DNA from: JAVBNF01 sp031551725
GTDB taxonomy: Bacteria; Bacteroidota; Bacteroidia; Bacteroidales; P3
DNA length: 56,664 bases
Assembly: GCA_031551725.1 (NCBI GenBank)
Contig: JAVBNF010000017.1
Coordinates: forward strand, 1 to 56,664
Reading direction: 5' to 3'
Shown: one piece after another, positions 24,122-30,909 of the stretch
Position numbering within the stretch: position 1 is the stretch's first letter
Layout: every line of letters starts with the position of its first letter
Position numbers and translations under genes: made by a program
Notes under the pieces: generated by a model
The model's input: the letters and a program-made list of their open reading frames with translations, nothing else
Told to the model about the DNA's origin: nothing
The model's database searches: none

Positions 24122-24821
24122 ATTTGCGTCTGTCTTTGCCTGTAAATAAAATCACATTAAACATCTCCCGAAGCCTTGAGCGGACACGGTTTCCGTAAAC
24201 CGCTTCCATTTTGTCGGCGTTTAGATTGGTGGTTATGTGCGTAAGTTTCCGGTGCATTGGGTCTTTCAAAACAGCGTACCTGCCAAGTAAAATCTCTGCA
24301 ATTACGTTGATATGATTGGCGTAGTAATGCGCATTCTCATTGCCGATGCCAATATCGTCAAGGCAAAGGGCAAACGTTTTTTTGCCGCCGTGTGGAGAGT
24401 CTTCCGTGTTCCAAATATAGCGCTCAATCCCTCGTGCGCCTTTGCTTTCGTAGGCAAGCACCAAATCTCTTGCCCGAACGATTTGGAAATAATTGGCAGG
24501 AAAAAATTGCTGTGAAAGGCTTTGAATGATTTCGAGTAACACCGTCTTTCCGGCGCCAATACTGCCACAAAGCATAAGCCCCTTGTGCAAAAACACATCT
24601 TCGCTTTCCACCGTTTTATCGCCGATAAAGTAGCGAAGCACAAGTTCTATCTGTTTTTCATTTTCGCTATCGATAAGATATTCTTCCGGGAAAGAAAGAC
24701 GGTTTGCCGCAAGTTTAAAGGCTTCAAACACTGTTTCAAAATCATAAGGGGACGGAGTAATCAAGGTTTTCATCGGAGTGGTAGCCAGTTGCTGCTTGTA
24801 ATTTTCTAACTGTTTGTTCAT
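24120..24821 (-). CDS. DnaC/IstB-like ATPase, probable helicase loader
   Basis: A 233-residue AAA+ protein: Walker A CGSIGAGKTVLL at about 85-96, Walker B LCLDDIG at about 153-159, sensor-1 THITTNLNADKM and a C-terminal arginine-rich part GNRVRSRLREMF with the usual R-finger. DnaC-like proteins load the replicative helicase at an origin opened by an initiator. It overlaps the replication gene upstream by 80 bases and so is co-translated with it. It has neither a DnaB nor a primase partner in the element, so it would recruit the host helicase. Confidence 0.75.
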   Translation of the reverse strand: MNKQLENYKQQLATTPMKTLITPSPYDFETVFEAFKLAANRLSFPEEYLIDSENEKQIELVLRYFIGDKTVESEDVFLHKGLMLCGSIGAGKTVLLEIIQSLSQQFFPANYFQIVRARDLVLAYESKGARGIERYIWNTEDSPHGGKKTFALCLDDIGIGNENAHYYANHINVIAEILLGRYAVLKDPMHRKLTHITTNLNADKMEAVYGNRVRSRLREMFNVILFTGKDRRK

Positions 24822-25533
24822 CTTGCATTCGTTTTTCTTTTTTTATCCATTTGTCAAGGCGGTAGGCGGTACTCCATGTGGGTTGAAGTTCAAAGCGCAT
24901 CACGCCCTGCTCGTTGGTTTCGCTCCAATAACCGAAAAAATCTTCCAACATCTCGTCCGGATATTGCGGAAATGCAAGCACACTGCGCCGAAAATCTTCT
25001 TTTCTTTTTTGCGCGCAAGTTTTTTTCTTTTCTTGAAAAGCATCTGCTTCCGCATTTTCTAAAAAAAAATTATTTTTTAAAATTTCCTCACGTGTGCGTG
25101 CGGGCGCGTTTTCCCCCGAGTTTTTATTATTATTAATTTTATTATTATAAAGTGCGGCGCAGTTTGCTTGTGCAAAATGTGCATAGGCACTTTGGTTTGC
25201 CTTGTCACTTTTTGCATAGGCATTTTTTGCTATAGCACTTTTTGCATAGGCAAAATGTGATAAGGCAATCCGCATCTTCTGATACTGATTTTTGGCAGGT
25301 ATCGTTTTGATTATCTGCCAATTTTCAAAATCATCAAGCACGGTTTTAAGCGTTCGGCGGGACATGCGTAAAATTTTCTTCATCGCGCGCATCTCGGCTT
25401 CAAAATCTTCCGTCCAGCCTGTTTGATTATTCATCTCAACAAGAAGCATATACGTGGCTGTGTGCATAGGGGTGCAGTCCGTTTCCTTGGAAGCAAATGC
25501 AAACCATTCTTTGGTAAGTGTATATCCGTCCAT
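24742..25533 (-). CDS. DnaD-like replication protein with internal repeats
   Basis: A 263-residue protein. Residues 1-95 form a winged-helix-type domain (MDGYTLTKEWFAFASKETDC, MKKILRMSRRTLKTVLDDFE), followed by a low-complexity region (AKSAIAKNAYAKSDKAN, NNKINNNKN) and a C-terminal helical domain with FFGYWSETN and PTWSTAYRLDKWIKK, a pattern typical of DnaD/DUF7833-like ends (YW-E---G---W). Such proteins start replication of phages and plasmids. Its DNA contains a 17-base direct repeat (25206-25222, 25236-25252), which may be iterons of an internal origin. Its ATG overlaps the stop of the HTH gene as TAATG, and its end overlaps the loader. Confidence 0.65.
   Translation of the reverse strand: MDGYTLTKEWFAFASKETDCTPMHTATYMLLVEMNNQTGWTEDFEAEMRAMKKILRMSRRTLKTVLDDFENWQIIKTIPAKNQYQKMRIALSHFAYAKSAIAKNAYAKSDKANQSAYAHFAQANCAALYNNKINNNKNSGENAPARTREEILKNNFFLENAEADAFQEKKKTCAQKRKEDFRRSVLAFPQYPDEMLEDFFGYWSETNEQGVMRFELQPTWSTAYRLDKWIKKEKRMQDEQTVRKLQAATGYHSDENLDYSVPL
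25181..25252. repeat. Iteron-like direct repeats inside the replication gene
   Basis: CACTTTTTGCATAGGCA occurs exactly at 25206-25222 and 25236-25252, with GCATAGGCA also at 25181-25189 and the variant GCTATAGCA at 25229-25237. The 30-base spacing is about three helical turns. Iterons inside a rep gene are known in several phages and plasmids; the encoded low-complexity peptide is an alternative explanation. Confidence 0.5.
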
Positions 25534-25847
25534 TACTTTAAAATTGAGGGTTTGGTAGTCATAAACGTTCCTTTTTTGTCGTTGGCCATAAATTCTTCGA
25601 GGTCTTCGACTAAAAAATAAATACGCCCCATTGATTTACGATGTGGAATATAACCGGCATCCATGTAGTTATGCAGGCTTTTCATGCAGCAGCGAAGCAC
25701 CTGGCAAGCCTCTTTTGAGGAAAGCCATTTGTGATTTAGCCGCTTAACGGGCGTATCTTCATTGCGATGAAGTAAAATCAACACCTCGTTCAATTTTCTT
25801 TTCAGTTCATCAATATCTTCTTGATGAATTAGTTTAAATGCATCCAT
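25533..25847 (-). CDS. Excisionase-like helix-turn-helix protein
   Basis: A 104-residue homologue of the protein at 1171-1479. An N-terminal helix with charged residues (IHQEDIDELKRKLNEVLILL) is followed by WLSSKEACQVLRCCMKSLHN, a helix-turn-helix with the turn at LRCC, and a wing GYIPHRKSMGRIYFLVEDLE. These proteins act in excision or in transcription of the next operon; here the replication genes follow directly, the next ATG overlapping this stop. Upstream, positions 25848-26046 hold a hairpin and repeats shaped like a regulatory region. Confidence 0.75.
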   Translation of the reverse strand: MDAFKLIHQEDIDELKRKLNEVLILLHRNEDTPVKRLNHKWLSSKEACQVLRCCMKSLHNYMDAGYIPHRKSMGRIYFLVEDLEEFMANDKKGTFMTTKPSILK

Positions 25848-25921
25848 AATGTTTTATTTCAATGTTTACTTTTTCTTGCTTTAAAGCGAATGCAAAGTTC
25901 CGCCTATCGTTCCACAAAAGT

Positions 25922-26041
25922 TATGGGTACCATATATGAGACCCATACTTATTTTTTATAAGCAAAACAAAATAAGCTATTTGTAAAATATTCCTAAGGG
26001 TGTAAATAGCGGTAAAAAGCGATACCGAAGCGATAAAAAGC
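25922..26041. promoter_or_regulatory. Hairpin and direct repeats between RteC and the HTH gene
   Basis: A 7-bp inverted repeat (TATGGGT at 25922-25928, ACCCATA at 25941-25947) is followed by direct repeats AGCGGTAAAAAGC (26008-26020) and AGCGATAAAAAGC (26029-26041), with AGCGATA repeated again at 26050. This could be the binding site of the HTH protein or RteC, or part of an origin. The same place in the left remnant holds a near-perfect palindrome. Confidence 0.4.
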
Positions 26042-26046
26042 AGTTT

Positions 26047-26817
26047 TTAGCGATAGCGAGTGTCGCAAAAAGTATCAAAATCACTTGCCAAACGGATTAA
26101 AAAGATAGAAGATTGCCGTTTTCGGCTGTAAATTTGGGTTTCCAGCGAAGAATAATCATCCAGTTTGATATTAAAAAATGTACAGCAATGCCTTTGAAAT
26201 ACACGATAATTCAAATCATCACCTTTAATTTTCTTCGTATGATACAAACTCAAAAGCAGTTCCATAAATTCCGTTTTCGTTCCACTCCATTGTAATGGAG
26301 ATTGCGAAATGCCAGTAGTTGATATCGGAATATTTCCGTATTCTTTTAATTTACTTTTCAGAAATATTTGATGTACTTGCAATGCTTTTTGCTGTGCCTG
26401 TAGAAATTCCGATAACTTAAAAGATACATTTCTCCGCTGGCGCTCATCAAGTTCCGCATACGGTAAAAATGCCATATCGTGCTGGACAATAAATTTACCG
26501 AACAAATTGGAACTGTGAAAATAATGTTCGCATTCTTTTATGGATATCAGTGCGGAGCGGATTTCTTGAGGATAAGTTGATGCATATTGCTCTTCCCGGC
26601 TGTATTCCTCAAATTGTTTTTTGAATTCCGTAAATAATTTATCAAGGTAGATTTTATATGCATAGAGCTGGTTATATCCGTTCACAATCAAATGGACATC
26701 GGAATATTCATCAAATAAGCTCAATTGTTCTTTGGGAATGGCTTCGGCGCAGAGGGTTAGAGATAAAGAGGTGCATTCGGTAAGGATGGGGAGAAGGAAA
26801 GCGTATAGGTTATTCAT
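26047..26817 (-). CDS. RteC-family regulator (intact)
   Basis: A 256-residue protein of full family length, containing the conserved order KECE, QHDMAFLPY, LDERQRRNVSFKLSEFLQAQQ, LQWSGTKTEFMELLLSLY and a C-terminal winged-helix-like end with IYSRKRQSSIFL. In CTnDOT-type elements RteC activates excision genes in response to the RteAB system. Here it begins the minus-strand element and is followed by the HTH protein. Upstream, a -7 element (26920-26913) and a 16-bp palindrome at the expected start of the transcript suggest regulation. There is no integrase gene between it and the host gene at 27016. Confidence 0.75.
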   Translation of the reverse strand: MNNLYAFLLPILTECTSLSLTLCAEAIPKEQLSLFDEYSDVHLIVNGYNQLYAYKIYLDKLFTEFKKQFEEYSREEQYASTYPQEIRSALISIKECEHYFHSSNLFGKFIVQHDMAFLPYAELDERQRRNVSFKLSEFLQAQQKALQVHQIFLKSKLKEYGNIPISTTGISQSPLQWSGTKTEFMELLLSLYHTKKIKGDDLNYRVFQRHCCTFFNIKLDDYSSLETQIYSRKRQSSIFLIRLASDFDTFCDTRYR

Positions 26818-26881
26818 AGATTTGTGATTAAAGGGTAAACAAAGGACGGTTAAGTGAAATATTTCCCGCCCAATGATTTCT

Positions 26882-26920
26882 CTTTGTAATTACAAAGCAT
26901 CATAACCGAATGCAAAGATA
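26882..26920 (-). promoter_or_regulatory. RteC promoter with 16-bp palindromic operator
   Basis: On the minus strand TATCTTTG (26920-26913) fits the Bacteroidota -7 consensus; no TTTG was found at the usual distance upstream. The perfect palindrome CTTTGTAATTACAAAG (26882-26897) lies where the transcript should start, a place suited to a repressor. Confidence 0.5.
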
Positions 26921-26982
26921 CGATTTTTATGATTTTTTTTCGTAATCTGCTGACTTCAAAAGCTTAAATAAGAAAAAAATCG

Positions 26983-26990
26983 TATATTTG
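26983..26990 (+). promoter_or_regulatory. -7 element of the TPR regulator gene
   Basis: TATATTTG fits TAnnTTTG and is 26 bases before the ATG at 27016. No TTTG is found at 19-20 bases upstream, so the promoter may need an activator. Confidence 0.45.
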
Positions 26991-27015
26991 TGCATTAATT
27001 CCAATTTCATTATTT

Positions 27016-28824
27016 ATGAAACATACCCGTACCCTCTTTTCACTGTCTGTACTCGCAGTTCTCCTTTTTGTTTCTTGTAATTCACAAGAAAACAAGCAAG
27101 CAAAGCATTTACTAGCTGAAGTCGCCTCCATTGTGAACGAAGAACCGGCTCAGGCTCTGGTGCTGTTGGATTCCATTGCGCCGGATTCCGCTGTTCAAAC
27201 GAAAAAGCTGAAGAAGAAATATTATGCCGAATATCTTATGCGGCGCGTACAAGCCAAAACCAAAGTGGGAGCAGATATTAGTTCGGATACTTTAATCCTT
27301 GAATATCAAGATTTTTTCAATTGGCGAAACGGTGAAAAAGCAAGTTTGATGCATTATTATTGTGGGAGAGTTTATCACTCACTAGGTAAATCAGATGAAG
27401 CGATGAAAGCTTACCTAAAAGCAGAAACACGGGCGAAAAACATTGATAATACTAAGCTAAAAGGACTTATCCAAGAATATATTGGCACCTTATATTTTGA
27501 CCAACGCTTATACGACCAATCCATTGAGCGATATAAAAATGCCATGAAATACTACACTTTGCTACCAGATAGCCTACATAGACTTTGTGCCATGTATCAC
27601 GATATTGCTTGGGCATTCGATTCAAGGTGTGGAGATATGCAAAATAGCGCAATAAAAATGATGTGTTTGGATAGCGCTTCAATATATTATTCTTTTGCAT
27701 TAGAAAAAGCTATTCAAGAAAAAAACACAGATGCACAGGCTATTATATACAATAATTTGAGTATTGTTGCCCAAGAACAGAAAGAATTCTTTAAATCTAA
27801 AAAATATTTGACTGCGGCACTCCCTATTGTTCGAGATTCTTTTTATTTGGCTCTCATACATCTTAATTTAGCTTATACATATTACTATCTAAATCAAATA
27901 GATTCAATTAGGGAGCATGTTCAAATACCTTTAAATTATTTAAAACCAGACAAATCTCTTAAGCAATTAGCGACCGGCTATTGGCTCTTTTCGTTATATG
28001 AGGCGAAGAAAGGACGTACAGAAAATGCAATAAACTACCTGGAGAAATATTCGGATGCAGCATTGGAGATTTTACGAAAAAACAAACAGCAAAATGTTTT
28101 GGATATACAGAAAAGATATGATTTTGAGTTAATTCAAAAAGAAAAAGAACGAGAACGTGTCCATAAATTGACAAGTATTATCATCGGTTTAATTTTGTTA
28201 TGTGGTGCAATTACTGCTTTACTAATATTCTATAAAAAACATTTGCAAACCAAGCTTTTATTGGAGAAAGGGAAAATGCTTATGTTGGAAGCTGAAATAC
28301 AAATAAAAGATTTGCAAGCACATACAAATATTTTAAACAAGCAAGAAGGCGAACTCAAATCAGAATTGGACGAATTATTGCATTTGTTGGAAGATCAAAA
28401 AATAGCGACAAAAGATGAAAAAGCAAAATCATTTGTCTTTTATAAAAAAATCCTTTCACTTGAACATTACCTCTCTTTAAACAGAAAATCACTGCCTGTT
28501 GATAGCTTAATTGCTAAAATGAATGAATTTTTTTATGGACAAGGAAAACGAAACTGGGATGCACTATACTTTGCAATGAATGCACACTATGACAATCTTT
28601 TTGATCGATTTAGAATGCAAAACCAAACCTTTAATGATACTGAATTTAAAATTCTATGTCTTGATTATTTGAACTTTACGAACGAAGAGATTGGACACAT
28701 TTTAAATTATAGCGCCAGTAATATTAAACGATACAAGTTAAATCTTCGAAAAAAACTAAATCTTACAAGCGGACAAAATTTTAAATTTTTATTTGATACT
28801 TTTTCAGAAAAAAACTTTAAGTAA
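27016..28824 (+). CDS. Lipoprotein TPR regulator with C-terminal LuxR-like HTH
   Basis: A 602-residue protein. A lipobox (LLFVSCN, Cys 21) is followed by tetratricopeptide repeats at about 75-330 (for example MHYYCGRVYHSLGKSDEAMK, AYLKAETRAKNIDN), a membrane helix at 385-405, a coiled coil (410-460) and a helix-turn-helix at about 535-590 (FNDTEFKILCLDYLNFTNEE, then ILNYSASNIKRYKLNLRKKL). Such proteins in Bacteroidota sense an outer signal or a partner protein through the TPR part and control transcription from the membrane. The neighbouring genes for secreted proteins on the same strand are the likely targets. The first gene after the element boundary, it seems to belong to the host. Confidence 0.8.
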   Translation: MKHTRTLFSLSVLAVLLFVSCNSQENKQAKHLLAEVASIVNEEPAQALVLLDSIAPDSAVQTKKLKKKYYAEYLMRRVQAKTKVGADISSDTLILEYQDFFNWRNGEKASLMHYYCGRVYHSLGKSDEAMKAYLKAETRAKNIDNTKLKGLIQEYIGTLYFDQRLYDQSIERYKNAMKYYTLLPDSLHRLCAMYHDIAWAFDSRCGDMQNSAIKMMCLDSASIYYSFALEKAIQEKNTDAQAIIYNNLSIVAQEQKEFFKSKKYLTAALPIVRDSFYLALIHLNLAYTYYYLNQIDSIREHVQIPLNYLKPDKSLKQLATGYWLFSLYEAKKGRTENAINYLEKYSDAALEILRKNKQQNVLDIQKRYDFELIQKEKERERVHKLTSIIIGLILLCGAITALLIFYKKHLQTKLLLEKGKMLMLEAEIQIKDLQAHTNILNKQEGELKSELDELLHLLEDQKIATKDEKAKSFVFYKKILSLEHYLSLNRKSLPVDSLIAKMNEFFYGQGKRNWDALYFAMNAHYDNLFDRFRMQNQTFNDTEFKILCLDYLNFTNEEIGHILNYSASNIKRYKLNLRKKLNLTSGQNFKFLFDTFSEKNFK

Positions 28825-29045
28825 TTGATTTTCAATCGATTTAAAAATAAAGATGTAGCAGCCTGAGAATCTGCACATTAATCACAAAAATAGAAGAAAT
28901 AAGACTTTTTTATTATCTAATTCAATATTTGAAGGCGGACACATTTTTGCATTCAAATAGTTGAATATCTTTTTATTGCACTTCCTTATTTGAGTGCAAA
29001 ACGGACAGTTTTGTTCGAAAACGTCGAACCGACTGATATGAATTG

Positions 29046-29053
29046 TAATTTTG
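29046..29053 (+). promoter_or_regulatory. -7 element of the small secreted peptide gene
   Basis: TAATTTTG fits TAnnTTTG and is 39 bases before the ATG at 29092; no -33 TTTG at the usual distance (the nearest, 29010-29013, is 32 bases away). The spacing suggests activator-dependent transcription, perhaps by the TPR regulator. Confidence 0.4.
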
Positions 29054-29091
29054 AAGCGTTAAAAATCCGTTTAATTTAAAATTACATTCTT

Positions 29092-29283
29092 ATGAGAAAG
29101 AAACTTTTCCCAATTGTCTTTTTGCTGGGAGCTTGCTTGCTCCTATCTTTCTACGGTCATGCTCAAACTCAAACGCCATTTCCTCCACCGGATAAAGGCG
29201 GCGGCATGGGCACCAACGGCATTAAACCTTCCGACAGCACTAAAGTGGTTGTTAGTCCACTTTTGAAAACTGTTAAAAAATAA
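29092..29283 (+). CDS. Small secreted peptide (63 residues)
   Basis: A signal peptide (MRKKLFPIVFLLGACLLLSF, cleavage after YGHA at about residue 24) leaves a mature peptide of 39 residues: a Pro/Gly-rich front (TPFPPPDKGGGMGTNGIK) and a basic end (SPLLKTVKK). It has no Cys after the signal and no known family that I recognise. It lies alone between a TPR/HTH regulator and a secreted hydrolase with its own -7 element. A signalling or surface-structure peptide is possible. Positions 29284-29400 hold a hairpin (GAGAGTATTTCCCCGCCGGA, then GACTCTC) that could end its transcript. Confidence 0.6.
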   Translation: MRKKLFPIVFLLGACLLLSFYGHAQTQTPFPPPDKGGGMGTNGIKPSDSTKVVVSPLLKTVKK

Positions 29284-29429
29284 GCAGTTAATTCATTTTT
29301 AGATGTAAGAGAGTATTTCCCCGCCGGAGACTCTCTTATGTTTAAAATGTCTTTTTCAAAAAATTTTGAGAACCTATAATTTTAATTAGGTTAATTTTGT
29401 CATTGATTAACCAATAAAATTCAAAAGCC

Positions 29430-30875
29430 ATGAAAAAAACAGTTTATCAGTACACGCCGTTTTTATTCTTACTGCTAATTGTGGCAACAATATTATTTTT
29501 TGCAAATTCGTGCAAGAAAGACCCGAAAGATACAGCAAACCCTGTAATTGAAGAACCCGAACAGCCCGAAGACCCCAACTACGGCTGGGGGCGTTTAGCC
29601 GGTATTCCACTTTTAGGCTATGGTGTTCCCGAAGACCAACGCGCAAAAGCACGTGAGTACATTGATGTTGCTCGGACAAAACGTCGGGAAAGAGGTTGTC
29701 TATACCCTGATGACTATGCGAGCAACTCCATGTACGATGCGTGGAGAGGAATCAGTCTGCGTTATATTGACGAAAATAGACTTTACGAGAATGCGAAAAA
29801 AGAGGGGTATGCCAAGCTATATCCGAATGCACAGCGTTTATACTCACGATTTGTTAATAACGAAGCCGTTTCAAATGCTTATAAATATCTGACCGATACT
29901 GTAATAATATATATAGGGGGGGGGCCAAACTATGATAAAGGTATTGATCATAGTTTGTGGGTGTATGAACGTTTATATATAGGGGATCCGAAATTGTCAG
30001 CCACATCAACATATGAAGAGGATTTTGCATTTATTCCTGCGACAAGCAATCTGTTGGCTCGTGAGTATAATCTACCCAACACTTCAATCATAGAAGTGCC
30101 GCATCCAACAGCCGGTGTGATGGATTATCATGGCTTATTTGATGAAGGATTGACGTTTTTTGATTATGCTACTGCTTGTGGAAACTACGAAAAAGCATGG
30201 CCGGAGAACACTGTGTCTTATCAAGACGCCGGAATTATTTGCGACATGGGCGTTGAATTGCTCCGCCTTACTGTTGAAGAACTTAAACGGCAAGGGAAAA
30301 CCATTGTATTTTGGGGCACTTCGTGGGGGGCTTATACTATGAGCAGATATCTGCTCTATTATCCCATCGAAGATTTTGCACATGTGGAATTGTGGGGATT
30401 TTGTCCCAATCGGTGCAAAGGAGGAGTTGAAAGTATTCGAGAATTTGCAAATGGAAGACGAGATGTCGGAACAATCCTTTTAGGGCAAGAACTTTATGAA
30501 ATGACCCGTTGGCGGATGCTTCCTTGGCTTACACGCTTAAATTTAGATCGGTTGCGGATTGTGATTGGAGATGAGGATGATCATGTAGGTCCTTTATCAC
30601 AAACTGATATAAAAAAATTAACGAATGCAGGTGCCACGGTAATGGAATTAATTGGTCAAGGGCATGGCTTCATGTATTCGGGTTATGCAACGGTAAACGA
30701 CAGCGTGGTGCATCAACCCTGGGAAAATCACATGCGCATTCATACCAAAAACGGAACAAAAGAGATTATATCAAATGTGTGGAATCATCCAATGGATGTG
30801 AAATCGCAAAAAATAAATAAAAGAAAAACTCCTTCAAATAATAAAATAACACTACCGGAAGAATTTAAATTATAG
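29430..30875 (+). CDS. Lipoprotein alpha/beta-hydrolase
   Basis: A 481-residue protein with a lipobox (FFANSCKKD, Cys 28) and a Pro/Glu-rich linker (EEPEQPEDP). The alpha/beta-hydrolase triad can be placed: nucleophile Ser in GTSWGAY at about residue 297, Asp in GDEDDHV at about 381 and His in GQGHGFM at about 412. The N-terminal 200 residues have two regions rich in Tyr and Arg. Substrate unknown; a surface esterase or peptidase is likely. It follows the small secreted peptide and precedes the 1543-residue adhesin-type protein by 34 bases, so it is probably transcribed with it. A TAATTTTG at 29392-29399 lies 30 bases before its ATG. Confidence 0.7.
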   Translation: MKKTVYQYTPFLFLLLIVATILFFANSCKKDPKDTANPVIEEPEQPEDPNYGWGRLAGIPLLGYGVPEDQRAKAREYIDVARTKRRERGCLYPDDYASNSMYDAWRGISLRYIDENRLYENAKKEGYAKLYPNAQRLYSRFVNNEAVSNAYKYLTDTVIIYIGGGPNYDKGIDHSLWVYERLYIGDPKLSATSTYEEDFAFIPATSNLLAREYNLPNTSIIEVPHPTAGVMDYHGLFDEGLTFFDYATACGNYEKAWPENTVSYQDAGIICDMGVELLRLTVEELKRQGKTIVFWGTSWGAYTMSRYLLYYPIEDFAHVELWGFCPNRCKGGVESIREFANGRRDVGTILLGQELYEMTRWRMLPWLTRLNLDRLRIVIGDEDDHVGPLSQTDIKKLTNAGATVMELIGQGHGFMYSGYATVNDSVVHQPWENHMRIHTKNGTKEIISNVWNHPMDVKSQKINKRKTPSNNKITLPEEFKL

Positions 30876-30909
30876 AAACCAAATAAAATATTCACAAAAC
30901 AATTAAACT

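Noticed and set aside
24120..24821. IstB of an IS21 element
   Set aside because: IstB and DnaC are related, but no istA transposase or terminal repeats are near and the gene overlaps a DnaD-like replication gene, which favours a helicase loader.
25181..25252. CRISPR-like array in the replication gene
   Set aside because: Only two full repeats of 17 bases, with short spacers that are themselves repetitive, inside a coding frame and with no cas genes.
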